A stretch of DNA of 64,000 nt from an uncultured Ruminococcus sp. (GCA_900541495.1 UQKC01000005.1:1-64000), one strand, 5' to 3'. Counted from the stretch's first letter, positions 1-8,238 are shown. Notes: generated by a model from the sequence alone, not told the origin. Numbers and translations are program-made.

Positions 1-73
1 CGATTTTTACATTCCCACGCTGAACCGGAAAATACTTTTCGATTCTTGCGTACTGTTCTTTTGTGATATTCAT
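1..73 (-). CDS. IS5-type transposase, N-terminal fragment cut by window edge
   Basis: Reading leftward from the ATG at 73-71 gives 24 codons with no stop, beginning MNITKEQYARIEKYF and continuing through PVQRGNVKI off the window. The pattern of a short helix with a Q-x-x-R-I-x-x-x-F/L-P core followed by a G-rich turn matches the start of IS5-family (DUF4096-type) transposases. A very good promoter lies just upstream. Only the first 24 residues are visible, so whether the element is intact cannot be judged. The family call is from memory of such N-termini, not a search. Confidence 0.6.
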   Translation of the reverse strand, partial: MNITKEQYARIEKYFPVQRGNVKI

Positions 74-79
74 GTATCT

Positions 80-108
80 ATCATATCATATTTTGAGTTT
101 AGTGTCAA
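80..108 (-). promoter_or_regulatory. Promoter for the IS5-type transposase
   Basis: On the minus strand TTGACA (108-103) and TATGAT (85-80) are separated by exactly 17 bases. The gene start at 73 follows almost at once, so the transcript would be nearly leaderless. An outward insertion-sequence end probably lies between about 105 and 126, where AGAGTCTGTTGACA reads inward, but the target duplication and second end are not visible. Confidence 0.55.
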
Positions 109-149
109 CAGACTCTAGAGAACCCCATTACAAACTAACGGAATATAAA

Positions 150-184
150 TAATTCCGAATTCCTAATTCCGCATTCCGAATTAC
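150..184. repeat. AATTCCG/AATTACG intergenic repeat, copy a
   Basis: A run of short alternating units (AATTCCG, AATTCCT, AATTCCG, ATTCCG, AATTA) that overlaps the stop codon of the minus-strand replication initiator gene. Similar runs occur at about 2731-2755, 2965-2998, 10565-10598, 10686-10712, 24772-24790, 27023-27036, 27194-27207, 30536-30546 and 36168-36186, mostly touching stop codons. Confidence 0.6.
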
Positions 185-1038
185 CCCAAACTCTTCCACC
201 CAACTTCATTCCTGCTCATGACCGTGAAAGTTGAACCGTACAGCGCTGTCGAAATGTAAGCGTCAATGCGGCGAATGTCCGATTCCGTCTGCGAAAGCGC
301 ATCAAGTACCATGCATATATTCTCCGCCGTAAGCTTGCGGAAACGTTCCGCCGCAGTTTCCGCAGGAACGACTTTGCCCTCAAAAGTCACCCTCCTGCGC
401 AGAGCTATCACCTCCGCAATGATGTCCCGAATTTCCTCCAAAGAGCCTGCCGAAAGCGGATAACGTGATTTCAGCATATCAAGCTCCAGAACCTCGTCTA
501 AATGCTCCTTTAAATTTGTGCTGTCCGAAATTCCCGTCACATCATTCACGCCCGTCTGATTCGGATAGGTCTTGATATTTTCAATCTGACTATTTTCGTT
601 CTGATTATGATAAGTCTTGATAGAAGCCGCTTTGCCGACAGCCTGAATCTCGCTTTTGCCTGCCCTTGAAGCCGTGTTTTCCGTCAACTGAATACCGCTG
701 TTCACAACATCAAAAGAGCCGTCCTCACGCCCCGATATTTCGTTCACATATATCAAAGTCGGACGGGCAAGGTACTGTTTTTTCTGCTCGACCAAACCTG
801 CCGCTTCAAGCTCCGAGTAAATACGTGCCGCCTTGTCCTTGCCAAAGCCAAGCACCCGACACGCCTCATCTCGGGTGAAAATTATGTACACCCTGCCGCG
901 TTCATCGCGCCAGCCGTTCATCTCGGAAAGCTTCATTCGGTCAAGCATAAGCGCGTATAAAAGCTTGCCGTCACTCGATATCCCGCTGTATTTTTCGGAA
1001 AAGATACCCTGCGGAAGCTTGTAGAATTGTCCCTCCAT
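181..1038 (-). CDS. Replication initiator protein A (RepA N-terminal family)
   Basis: A 285-residue protein of the RepA N-terminal (PF06970) type found on Firmicutes plasmids and integrative elements. Residues 1-100 carry the typical winged-helix opening: MEGQFYKLPQGIFS, the LSSDGKLLYALMLDRM-like helix, a WRDERGRVYIIFT strand and the LGFGKDKAARIYSELEAAGLV recognition region. A low-complexity linker (about 110-185) with repeated KTYxNQ motifs leads to a C-terminal DUF6017-like helical domain. AAAAAGGGG lies upstream of the ATG. The protein would bind iterons and load a helicase on a plasmid. Here it stands beside a transposase fragment with no other replication gene in view, so it is probably a remnant or edge of an integrated element. 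Confidence 0.8.
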   Translation of the reverse strand: MEGQFYKLPQGIFSEKYSGISSDGKLLYALMLDRMKLSEMNGWRDERGRVYIIFTRDEACRVLGFGKDKAARIYSELEAAGLVEQKKQYLARPTLIYVNEISGREDGSFDVVNSGIQLTENTASRAGKSEIQAVGKAASIKTYHNQNENSQIENIKTYPNQTGVNDVTGISDSTNLKEHLDEVLELDMLKSRYPLSAGSLEEIRDIIAEVIALRRRVTFEGKVVPAETAAERFRKLTAENICMVLDALSQTESDIRRIDAYISTALYGSTFTVMSRNEVGWKSLG

Positions 1039-1118
1039 TTTATAACCCCTTTTTATTAATTTTACTACGGACGGTGACTAACATACAATCACATATTTAT
1101 TGTGTAATTTAGACAAGA

Positions 1119-1132
1119 GCATTTATAAATGC
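1119..1132. repeat. Perfect 14-bp palindrome upstream of DUF4317 gene
   Basis: GCATTTATAAATGC is a perfect palindrome in the gap between the divergent repA and DUF4317 genes. It could be an operator, but there is no direct evidence. Confidence 0.3.
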
Positions 1133-1179
1133 CGTTGCGGAGAATAAAAATCCGCAAAAATTACGCATTAAAAAAACCG

Positions 1180-1208
1180 TTGACTTTTTGCGAGAAAAAT
1201 TGTATAAT
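1180..1208 (+). promoter_or_regulatory. Promoter for DUF4317 gene
   Basis: TTGACT (1180-1185), a 17-base spacer and TATAAT (1203-1208). It lies about 45 bases before the start codon and close to consensus, so the gene likely has its own constitutive promoter. Confidence 0.75.
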
Positions 1209-1251
1209 TAAGCTGATAAAATTACACTATATAAGTAAAGGTGGTCAAAAA

Positions 1252-2394
1252 ATGAACAAAAAAGAGCTTGCCGAAATAAAGAAAAATTTCGGCGAACACA
1301 GCGGCTTTTTCACACTCAACCGTGTGCTTACCGCTTACATAGATACGCAGAAAAACGTCCGCTGTCAGACGAACGAGCTTTACTCCCTCACTCCCGAGGA
1401 GATCGGCGCAGTTCTTATGGAGTCGCTCTCAAAGGTCTTCAAAGGCAGCCTCGGAAAAGGTCTGCTCGAGTATCCTTTTCCGCGTGAGCAGTATGACGAG
1501 GGCGGTTCGCAGAGAATTTTGTGGGAAGCCGTTAAGACTAAGCTTGCCGATGAAACAGCCTGTGCGGCACTTCTGGAAAAAATTATAAATAATCTTGCTT
1601 ATGAGCCTGCATATACTATTATCATCGGACACTGCTCCTACAGCATAATGTCGCGCGACAAGAACGATGACGACCTCGGTACGGCTGCCGATGAGTACAA
1701 CTTCATCGTCTGCGCAGTTTGTCCTGCCGTTACCAACGACGACGGACTTATGTTTGACGGCGACTCAAACTCTATCTCAAAGAAGTCAAACACCGAACTT
1801 GTCATCGCGCGTGAGCCTACAGACGGCTTCTTCTATCCCGTTTTCAGCGACAGAGCGCCCGATGTCAACAGCGTTATGTACTTCACCAAAACCCCGAGAA
1901 AGCCTAACGTTTCGTTCGTCAATGACGTCCTCGGCTGCGAGTTCAGAATGAGCGCAAACGGCGAGAAGAAAACGTTCCAGCAGGTTATGCACGACGTTTG
2001 CGGCGACGAACTCAACTACACCGTTATCACGCAGGTAAATGAGAAGCTTCGCGAGTTCGTTCAGGAAGCCAAAAACGATACCGAGCTTCCCGTTATCGAC
2101 GGCAACAAGCTCTACAATATCCTTTCCGATTCGGGCGTGAGCGATGAAAAGCTGGAGGGACTGAAAACTATCTTTGAGAATAAGGTCAGCGGCGGCGCAC
2201 TCACCGCAACGAACCTCGTTGAGCCGAAGACAAAGCTCTCCACCCCCGAAATAACCGTCAGCATCAGCAAAGATGCCACCGACAAGGTCAGAACCACGAC
2301 AATGGACGGCAGACGATGCCTTATCATCGACCTTGACGACCCCGCAATCGAGATAAACGGTCTTGCAACACGCATAAAAGGCAATTCTATATAA
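1252..2394 (+). CDS. DUF4317 family protein
   Basis: A 380-residue soluble protein of the DUF4317 family, common in Clostridia and of unknown function. The ATG at 1252 is chosen over an upstream in-frame ATG (1129) because AAAGGTGG sits just before it and the promoter lies between the two. The N-terminus MNKKELAEIKKNF with the following SGFFTLNRVLTAYID segment is typical of the family. There is no signal peptide or membrane segment. Thioredoxin follows 26 bases downstream and may be co-transcribed. No catalytic motif could be recognised, so no role is proposed. Confidence 0.75.
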   Translation: MNKKELAEIKKNFGEHSGFFTLNRVLTAYIDTQKNVRCQTNELYSLTPEEIGAVLMESLSKVFKGSLGKGLLEYPFPREQYDEGGSQRILWEAVKTKLADETACAALLEKIINNLAYEPAYTIIIGHCSYSIMSRDKNDDDLGTAADEYNFIVCAVCPAVTNDDGLMFDGDSNSISKKSNTELVIAREPTDGFFYPVFSDRAPDVNSVMYFTKTPRKPNVSFVNDVLGCEFRMSANGEKKTFQQVMHDVCGDELNYTVITQVNEKLREFVQEAKNDTELPVIDGNKLYNILSDSGVSDEKLEGLKTIFENKVSGGALTATNLVEPKTKLSTPEITVSISKDATDKVRTTTMDGRRCLIIDLDDPAIEINGLATRIKGNSI

Positions 2395-2420
2395 ATTCTA
2401 TCTAAAAAGGAATGATAAAT

Positions 2421-2729
2421 ATGGTAACAATAGTAACAGTAGAAAATTTTGAGCAGGAAGTCCTTCATTCGGACAAGCCCGTTCTCATTGACTTCTGGGC
2501 ATCATGGTGCGGACCATGTATGATGATGTCACCGATAGTCGATGAGCTTTCCGAAGAGGAAACGGGCGTAAAGTTCTGCAAAGTAAACGTTGACGAAGAA
2601 ATGCCGCTCGCCGCAAAATTTGGCATTGAGAGTATTCCGTCACTTCTTCTCTTCGAGAACGGCAGATTCAAAGACCAGATCGTCGGCGCAGTACCCAAAG
2701 CACAGCTGAAACAGTTTATCGGAAAGTAA
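2421..2729 (+). CDS. trxA: Thioredoxin
   Basis: A 102-residue thioredoxin, the small cytosolic disulfide reductant. The WASWCGPC motif carries the redox pair Cys-Gly-Pro-Cys, and the cis-proline loop ESIPSLLLF and the later GAVPK segment are in their normal places. The ATG at 2421 is preferred to the one at 2412 because AAAAGGA ends only one base before 2412 but at normal distance from 2421. A thioredoxin-reductase-like gene occurs elsewhere in the window (27194-28108), not adjacent. Confidence 0.93.
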   Translation: MVTIVTVENFEQEVLHSDKPVLIDFWASWCGPCMMMSPIVDELSEEETGVKFCKVNVDEEMPLAAKFGIESIPSLLLFENGRFKDQIVGAVPKAQLKQFIGK

Positions 2730-2801
2730 ATATTAATTCGTAATGAGTAATTATTCTTGCTCCGAATATTTGTCACGAAAATGCAGAGCATCCGAATTTT
2801 C

Positions 2802-2827
2802 CGTAGGGGACGAATCTCCGTCCCGTA
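2802..2827. repeat. GTAGGGGAC hairpin repeat, copy 1
   Basis: GTAGGGGACGAATCTCCGTCCC forms a small imperfect hairpin. Related copies are at 24806-24831, 24855-24882 and 27074-27095, all intergenic. This resembles the short GTAGGGGCG-type palindromic repeats scattered in many clostridial genomes. Confidence 0.5.
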
Positions 2828-2850
2828 TTGCAGACGTTATTAAACAAATA

Positions 2851-2903
2851 AAAACCCTGCTTTTAAAGGATTTTTTTCGTCCTTTGAAAGCAGGGTTTTA
2901 TTG
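2851..2903 (+). terminator. Terminator after trxA
   Basis: A long stem (AAACCCTGCTTT...AAAGGA at 2852-2870 pairing with 2880-2898) with a loop of T residues and TTTTATT after it. The poly-A before it lets it also serve the converging ABC ATPase gene. Confidence 0.85.
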
Positions 2904-2995
2904 TTTAAGAAAATTTTTTTGTATGTCGAAAATCGTTTCTGCGCCATAAATTCACGGAGTATAATAATTACGCATTACGAATTAAGAATTACGCA

Positions 2996-3790
2996 TTAAC
3001 CCAAAATCATGCTGTCATTGATAGTCGAAGCGCCGCCGTCCTCTTCAAACTTTTTGAGGAGATCTTCAACGGTGAGCTTCTTCTTTTCTTCACCGCTTGC
3101 CTCGAAAATAATTCTGCCGTTGTTCATCATTACGATCTTGTTTCCGTGAACGATAGCATCGTGCATGTTATGTGTTACCATAAGCGCAGTGAGCTTGTTC
3201 TCGGAGATGATCTTGTCCGAAAGTTCAAGAACCTTTGCGGCTGTTTTCGGGTCGAGTGCCGCTGTATGCTCATCAAGGAGAAGAACGTGCGGCTTTTTGA
3301 GCGTTGCCATAAGCAGTGTGAGCGCCTGACGCTGACCGCCCGAGAGAAGTCCTACCTTTGAGGTCATTCTGTCTTCAAGTCCAAGGTCGAGCATTTTGAG
3401 AAGTTCGTGATATTCTTCGCGCTCCTGCTTTGTGATGCCCCATTTGAGCGAGCGGCTCTGTCCGCGTCTTGCGGCGAGAGCGAGGTTTTCCTGAATTTCC
3501 ATTGTTGCGGTCGTACCCGTCATAGGGTCTTGGAAAACTCGTCCGAGGTACTTTGCTCTCTTGTGTTCGCAAAGTCCCGTTACGTCAACTCCGCCGATCT
3601 TTATCGAACCCGAGTCAACGGGCCAAACGCCTGCAACAGCGTTAAGGGTCGTGGATTTGCCCGAGCCGTTGCCGCCGATAACTGTGCAGAAGTCGCCCTC
3701 TTCAAGTTTGAGCGTAACGCCGTTGAGCGCTTTCTTTTCGTTTATAGTTCCTGCGTTGAATGTCTTTTTAATGCAGTTTATCTCAAGCAT
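2996..3790 (-). CDS. ABC importer ATPase (TrpXYZ/ABC_sub_bind type)
   Basis: A 264-residue ATP-binding subunit. Walker A GGNGSGKST, a Q-loop VFQDP, the signature LSGGQRQAL, Walker B VLLLDEHTAALD and the H-loop MVTHN are all intact. It energises import by the permease encoded just upstream, and the two genes overlap by 8 bases, which implies translational coupling. The ATG at 3790 (MLEINCIKK) is chosen over an upstream in-frame codon because the family starts there. It is the last gene of a three-gene operon reading leftward. The substrate is not shown by this subunit. Confidence 0.88.
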   Translation of the reverse strand: MLEINCIKKTFNAGTINEKKALNGVTLKLEEGDFCTVIGGNGSGKSTTLNAVAGVWPVDSGSIKIGGVDVTGLCEHKRAKYLGRVFQDPMTGTTATMEIQENLALAARRGQSRSLKWGITKQEREEYHELLKMLDLGLEDRMTSKVGLLSGGQRQALTLLMATLKKPHVLLLDEHTAALDPKTAAKVLELSDKIISENKLTALMVTHNMHDAIVHGNKIVMMNNGRIIFEASGEEKKKLTVEDLLKKFEEDGGASTINDSMILG

Positions 3791-4733
3791 TTTCCGAACC
3801 GCCTTTCTCATTTACGTTTCCTGCGGAATTTTTAGCAGCCGCGCGGAATGAATTCTTTGACGCTCTCTTTATGTAAGGAACAGCGAGGAATACCGCAACG
3901 ACGATAGCAGAGAAAAGCTTTGTGTTCTGTGTGGAAAGTCCGAGCCAGAGCACGATCTGGATAACGATGAAGTAGATGATAGCGCCAACTGCCGTGAAAG
4001 CAAGTCTGCCGCTGAAATTGAGGTGCTTGCCGAGGATAAGCTCGCCGAAAACTTCGCCGATGATAACAGCCGCAAGTCCGATTACGATAGCACCGCGTCC
4101 CATATTAACGTCGGCGTTGCCCTGATACTGTGCAAGAAGTCCGCCTGCAAGTCCGACAAGTCCGTTCGAGAGGATAAGCGCGATAACTGTGGATTTTTTC
4201 GTGTTGATACCCTGCGCGCGAGCCATATTTGAGTTACAGCCTGTTGCACGGATAGTGAAACCGTACTCCGTTCCGAAGAACCAGTAGAGAACTGCGATAA
4301 GGAGCGCAACAACGATAACACCCTTCAGAATGGTCATAGGGATAAAGCGGAGCGACATAAAAAGTGGGTACTTGTCAACGTTTATAGCTGTGTTTGCCTG
4401 ACCCATAATGTCAAGGTTGATAGAGTAAAGAGCAAGCTGTGTAAGGATACCTGCGAGGATACCCGGGATACCGAGCAGTGTATTGAGCAGTCCCGTCACA
4501 AGTCCTGCAAGGCAGCCTGCGAGGAATGCGCAAACGATCGCAAGCGGTACAGGAACTCCGTTCACGATGAGAACAACGGCAACCGCGCCGCCCGTTCCAA
4601 GGCTTCCGTCAACGGTAAGATCGGCGAAATCGAGGATCTTGTAGGTTATGTAAACGCCTATCGCGAGGATACCCCAGATAAGTCCCTGTGCGACCGAACC
4701 CGGAAGTGCGTTTACGAGCGTCATAATGTTCAT
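3783..4733 (-). CDS. ABC importer permease (BPD_transp_2 family)
   Basis: A 316-residue integral membrane permease with about eight to nine hydrophobic segments and the conserved TVDGSLGTGGAV opening loop seen in permeases paired with ABC_sub_bind proteins. The coupling-loop region RATGCNSNMARAQGI is in its expected place. The ATG at 4733 is preferred to an upstream TTG because AAGGA lies nine bases before it. It transports the ligand delivered by the lipoprotein encoded upstream. Family members with this layout import tryptophan, tyrosine or other small molecules. The actual substrate is inferred only at that level. Confidence 0.85.
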   Translation of the reverse strand: MNIMTLVNALPGSVAQGLIWGILAIGVYITYKILDFADLTVDGSLGTGGAVAVVLIVNGVPVPLAIVCAFLAGCLAGLVTGLLNTLLGIPGILAGILTQLALYSINLDIMGQANTAINVDKYPLFMSLRFIPMTILKGVIVVALLIAVLYWFFGTEYGFTIRATGCNSNMARAQGINTKKSTVIALILSNGLVGLAGGLLAQYQGNADVNMGRGAIVIGLAAVIIGEVFGELILGKHLNFSGRLAFTAVGAIIYFIVIQIVLWLGLSTQNTKLFSAIVVAVFLAVPYIKRASKNSFRAAAKNSAGNVNEKGGSENA

Positions 4734-4816
4734 AGAGCAAATTCCTTTCAAAATTGTTGTAAAGTTCCTGCGAAACCGCTTCGCAAAAAACGTTAAGTTT
4801 TAATTAAACTTAATTT

Positions 4817-4842
4817 GGAAACGGAGCAAGAGTTCCGTTTCC
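4817..4842 (-). promoter_or_regulatory. Intercistronic hairpin between binding-protein and permease genes
   Basis: GGAAACGGA and TCCGTTTCC form a 9-bp perfect stem. Next to it is a second inverted repeat (TTAAGTTT-AATTAAACTTAA, about 4793-4813). No T-run follows on the minus strand, so this looks like an mRNA-stabilising or processing hairpin that raises binding-protein expression relative to the membrane genes, rather than a full terminator. Confidence 0.5.
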
Positions 4843-4891
4843 GCATTAAGCTTGATTAAGCTGTTTAACTAAGCTGCTTTATCGTGTAAGC

Positions 4892-5905
4892 TTATTCAGC
4901 AATAGCAACATAATCCTCAGGAATTGTGATTCCGAGAGTGTCGCAGATCTCCTTGTTGTATTCCTTAACAACGTTTGGAGCGTAACGAATTTCCATTTCG
5001 CCCGGATTCTTGCCTTCGGTGAGAATTTCGTAAGCCATTTCGCCTGTAGCAACGCCGAGGTCATAGTAGCTGATAGAGAGAGTTGCAACGCCGCAGCCCT
5101 TGCAGATGCCCTCTTCACCTGCGATTACAGGAATGCCTGCAGGAACGCAGATGTTCTTGATGATTTCAGTGTTGGAAGCCATTGTGTTGTCGGTAGGAAT
5201 GTAAAGAACATCACATTCGCCGATAGCTGTGTTTGTGATAGACTGGATCTCGTTGCTGTCAGCAGCGGAGTATTCCTTGTAAGCGATGCCGTCAGCTGTG
5301 AGAGCTTCGCCGAACTTCTGAGCCTGGAACTTGGAGTTAGCCTCGGAAGAGCAGTAGAGGATACCTACCTGCTTAACATCGGGGAAGAGTTCCTTGAGCA
5401 TCTTTTCCTGCTCGTCGATAGGAGCAAGGTCAGCTGTACCCGAGATGTTTGTACCTGTTGTGCCTGTCCAGTCGGAGATGTCGAGTGCTGTGCCGTAGTC
5501 GGTAACGGAAGTTCCGAGAACAGGGATAGAGTTTGTTGCAGCAGCGGCAGCCTGAAGTGCAGGTGTAGCGTTTGCAAGGATAAGGTCATAGCCGTTGGAA
5601 ACGAAGCCCTGACAAATTGTGGAGCAGTTTGTGCTTTCGCCCTGAGCGTTCTGCTCATAGAAAACAACATTGCCTTCGCCGAGGAGTTCGGTGAGCTTGT
5701 CCTTGAAGCCCTGAGTAGCAGAGTCAAGAGCAACGTGTTCAACGAGCTGGCAGATACCAACGTTGTAGACCTTGCTTCCGTCAGCAGCAGTATTGTCGGC
5801 AGCAGCGCCGCCGTTGTCGGTCGTTGTGTTTCCGCAGCCTGCGAAAGCCATTGCAGCTGTAACGCAAGCGAGTGCGCAAGCCGCGATCTTCTTGATAGAT
5901 TTCAT
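4892..5905 (-). CDS. ABC substrate-binding lipoprotein (ABC_sub_bind family)
   Basis: A 337-residue exported lipoprotein. The signal peptide MKSIKKIAACALACVTAAMA ends in a lipobox with Cys at FAGCGN. The mature part has the two-lobed PF04392 pattern: GICQLVEHVALDSATQGF near the start, then an EGESTNCSTICQGFV-like segment, LGTSVTDYGTAL, and QVGILYCSSEANS in the second lobe. The ATG at 5905 is chosen because AAAGGGGA is about seven bases upstream, while the ATG at 5911 is too close. It heads the importer operon behind a consensus promoter. In this family ligands include tryptophan and tyrosine, and the ligand here is unproven. Confidence 0.88.
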   Translation of the reverse strand: MKSIKKIAACALACVTAAMAFAGCGNTTTDNGGAAADNTAADGSKVYNVGICQLVEHVALDSATQGFKDKLTELLGEGNVVFYEQNAQGESTNCSTICQGFVSNGYDLILANATPALQAAAAATNSIPVLGTSVTDYGTALDISDWTGTTGTNISGTADLAPIDEQEKMLKELFPDVKQVGILYCSSEANSKFQAQKFGEALTADGIAYKEYSAADSNEIQSITNTAIGECDVLYIPTDNTMASNTEIIKNICVPAGIPVIAGEEGICKGCGVATLSISYYDLGVATGEMAYEILTEGKNPGEMEIRYAPNVVKEYNKEICDTLGITIPEDYVAIAE

Positions 5906-6034
5906 AAACATTCCCCTTTTGAAAAAAAGTATAAATATAAGTATAAGTCAATGTACTGTAAAGCCAAGGACTTTAGCTCTATACATCGTTAAATCCGACT
6001 GCGCTTTAAATCCTTAAAGTACACGACCTATATA

Positions 6035-6063
6035 ATTATACCACCTTAACTTCCAAATGTCAA
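6035..6063 (-). promoter_or_regulatory. Promoter of the ABC importer operon
   Basis: On the minus strand TTGACA (6063-6058), 17 bases, TATAAT (6040-6035): both hexamers are perfect consensus. The leader to the start codon is about 120 bases, with no recognised riboswitch or T-box motif. Confidence 0.85.
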
Positions 6064-6174
6064 CACTTTTTAATTTTAACTTTCCCCATTTAACTTTCCC
6101 CAACGAAAATAAGTTTTTTACCTGAAATTTGTGGAGAAAATATAATTCCGAATTTAAAAATTTCCCTCTCCCTC

Positions 6175-6234
6175 TTGACAACTCCCTCAAAGTGTGTTAT
6201 AACTGTATTATATCAAGTAGTACAGTTAATACAG
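6175..6234 (+). promoter_or_regulatory. Promoter and candidate GntR operator
   Basis: TTGACA (6175-6180), 17 bases, TATAAC (6198-6203). Immediately after, CTGTATTA (6203-6210) and TAATACAG (6227-6234) form an 8-bp inverted repeat with a 16-base spacer, and a further CTGTA/TACAG pairing lies inside it. Placement over the start site fits autorepression by the YtrA-like regulator encoded next. Hexamers are seen; the regulator assignment is inferred. Confidence 0.65.
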
Positions 6235-6249
6235 ATAGAGGGTGATGTA

Positions 6250-6642
6250 ATGTTTGCGATTGACCTAAGGGAGCGAACTCCTATTTATGAACAGCTCTAT
6301 AAAAGAATAACCGAGCTTGTTATAAAAGGCGAGCTTAAACAGGACGATAAGCTCCCGAGCGTCCGCGAGCTTGCGAAAGAGCTTGGCGTGAACCCCAATA
6401 CGGTCGCAAAAGCGTTCCAGATGCTTGAACGTGACAAGGTGATATATTCCTTGCAGGGCAGGGGAAGCTTCATTGCTGCCGTCCGGACCGACAGCATCAA
6501 GGAGCGAACGCTTTCTGCTTTCGACGCGGTTGTTGCCGAAGCGCTGAAAGCCGGACTAACTGCCGATGAACTTATTTTACGCATAAAAAATTACGACGAA
6601 AAAGGACTTGACAAAAATGAAACGCAAAAACAGAAAAAATAA
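6250..6642 (+). CDS. GntR family regulator, YtrA subfamily
   Basis: A 130-residue repressor-like protein. Residues 1-75 form the GntR winged helix: TPIYEQLYKRITELVIKGEL, LPSVRELAKELGVNPNTVAKAF, and the wing YSLQGRGSFIA. The short helical tail, with no large ligand domain, marks the YtrA subgroup, which usually controls an adjacent ABC exporter. The ATG at 6250 follows AGAGGGTGA. The end overlaps the VanY-type gene by 26 bases, so the four downstream genes form one transcript under an apparent self-binding site. Confidence 0.88.
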   Translation: MFAIDLRERTPIYEQLYKRITELVIKGELKQDDKLPSVRELAKELGVNPNTVAKAFQMLERDKVIYSLQGRGSFIAAVRTDSIKERTLSAFDAVVAEALKAGLTADELILRIKNYDEKGLDKNETQKQKK

Positions 6643-7330
6643 ACACTCCGCATTTCCTGCCGTTGTATGTACGGTGTTTCTCGCTGCAGCGGTGCTTTCG
6701 GGAAATGCCGTTTACCGCAGACAGCAAATCGCTGCGAACGTCATCACAAATGAAACCGCCGACACATCTGACCCGATGCTTGTATTGGTAAACAGAACGC
6801 ACATTATCTCGGACGAATACAGCGGCGAGCTTGTTGAACTCGACTGCGGAAAAAGCGTCGATTCACGAATTTATCCCGATCTTCAGGCAATGTTTGACGA
6901 GATGCGCAGCGAGGACATCTATCCGATAGTGAACGAGGGTTTCCGCACAAGAAAAGATCAGGAGCAGATGATGACAGATCAGATAAATGCTTATCTTGAC
7001 GAGGGCTACAGCCGCAGAAAAGCGGAAAAGCTTGCGGAAAAGATAGTTGCCCCCGTTGGTTCGAGCGAACACGAGCTTGGGATCGCTGTTGACATCATCG
7101 CCGATAAATCTAAGTCGGATAATGAAACAGTCTATAACTGGCTTGCGGAAAATGCGTATAAATACGGCTTTATCCTGCGCTATCCATCGAATAAGACCAC
7201 GATAACGGGCATCGACTATGAGCCGTGGCATTACCGATATGTTGGCAAAAAGGCGGCAGCGGAAATTTATGAACAGGGCATTTGCCTTGAAGAATACCTT
7301 GAAAATAACACGAAAGGAACAGATATATGA
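6617..7330 (+). CDS. D-alanyl-D-alanine carboxypeptidase, VanY type
   Basis: A 237-residue membrane-anchored metallopeptidase. A basic start (MKRKNRKNK) and one hydrophobic segment (residues about 14-32) act as an N-terminal anchor. The VanY zinc and catalytic motifs are present: SSEHELGIAVDI (S-x-H-x-x-G-x-A-x-D) and EPWHYRYVG (E-P-W-H). It would trim the terminal D-Ala of peptidoglycan stem peptides outside the membrane. The ATG at 6617 is used because AAAGGA is ten bases upstream; a TTG at 6608 is too close. Position between a YtrA-type regulator and an ABC transporter suggests a cell-envelope stress role. Confidence 0.88.
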   Translation: MKRKNRKNKHSAFPAVVCTVFLAAAVLSGNAVYRRQQIAANVITNETADTSDPMLVLVNRTHIISDEYSGELVELDCGKSVDSRIYPDLQAMFDEMRSEDIYPIVNEGFRTRKDQEQMMTDQINAYLDEGYSRRKAEKLAEKIVAPVGSSEHELGIAVDIIADKSKSDNETVYNWLAENAYKYGFILRYPSNKTTITGIDYEPWHYRYVGKKAAAEIYEQGICLEEYLENNTKGTDI

Positions 7331-8238
7331 TAAAATTAAAGGGTGCAGTTAAGAAATTTGACAGCTTTGATGCACTTGACGGCGTTGACCTTGAAATAGG
7401 CAGCGGCGCAGCATTCGGTCTGTTAGGCTCGAACGGCGCGGGAAAATCAACCGTTCTCCGACTTCTTTCGGGCATATATGAAGCGGACGGCGGAACGGTC
7501 GAAATAGACGGCGAAAGTGTCTTCGACAATGCCGATGTCAAGCGCAGAGTTTTCTTCATCAATGATGAAACCGTGCAGTACAACGGAATGTCACTCTCCA
7601 ATCTGAGGAGATATTTCAGCGGATTTTATCCGAACTTTTCAAACGAGCTTTTCGATAAGCTCAACGAAACGATAAAACTTCCCGAAAAGAAAACTATGGA
7701 TAAATTTTCAAAGGGAATGAAGCGTCAGGCTATCGTTATCACGGGACTTGCCTGTCGAACGGACTATCTTTTCCTCGATGAAGCCTTTGACGGACTTGAC
7801 CCGACTATGCGAAACATCGTCAAGCGTATGCTCGTTGATGAAATGCTCGACCGCGGACTTACGACCGTCATTTCTTCGCATAATTTAAAGGAAATAAACG
7901 AAATTTGCGACAGCGCAGCGCTTATGCATAAAGGAAAAGTGCTCTTCTGCCGCGATCTCGACAGCTTAAAGGGCGAAGTTCACAAAATTCAGGCGGCTTT
8001 CGATAAAAAATACACGAAAGAGGACTTCCCCGAGATCGAAGTGCTTCATTTTGAGCAGAACGGCAGCCTTACATATATGATCGCAAAGGGAAGCACCGAA
8101 GCCGTCGAAGAAGCCGTGCGCAAAAAGTCGCCTCTCGTATTTGATATGATACCGCTCACGCTTGAAGAAATTTTTATCTATGAAATGGAGGAAAACGGTT
8201 ATGACTGCAAAGGCATCGACTGCACAAACATCGGCTAA
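7327..8238 (+). CDS. ABC transporter ATPase (YtrB/BcrA-like exporter)
   Basis: A 303-residue ATPase. Walker A GSNGAGKST, Walker B YLFLDEAFDGLD and the H-loop VISSHN are clear. The signature segment reads FSKGMKRQ, with K in place of the first G of SGG, as is common in YtrB-like proteins. The C-terminal 80 residues hold the usual exporter extension. The ATG overlaps the VanY stop (ATGA), giving translational coupling, and the permease start lies inside its 3' end. It probably powers export or signalling across the membrane. The substrate is unknown. Confidence 0.87.
   Translation: MIKLKGAVKKFDSFDALDGVDLEIGSGAAFGLLGSNGAGKSTVLRLLSGIYEADGGTVEIDGESVFDNADVKRRVFFINDETVQYNGMSLSNLRRYFSGFYPNFSNELFDKLNETIKLPEKKTMDKFSKGMKRQAIVITGLACRTDYLFLDEAFDGLDPTMRNIVKRMLVDEMLDRGLTTVISSHNLKEINEICDSAALMHKGKVLFCRDLDSLKGEVHKIQAAFDKKYTKEDFPEIEVLHFEQNGSLTYMIAKGSTEAVEEAVRKKSPLVFDMIPLTLEEIFIYEMEENGYDCKGIDCTNIG

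Noticed and set aside
1129..1251. Upstream extension of the DUF4317 frame
   Set aside because: The 41 extra residues lack homology and span the -35/-10 promoter; AAAGGTGG supports the ATG at 1252.
8162..8200. Alternative upstream start of the ABC permease
   Set aside because: GGAGGA at 8187-8192 clearly serves the ATG at 8201; the upstream ATG is inside the ATPase gene without its own site.
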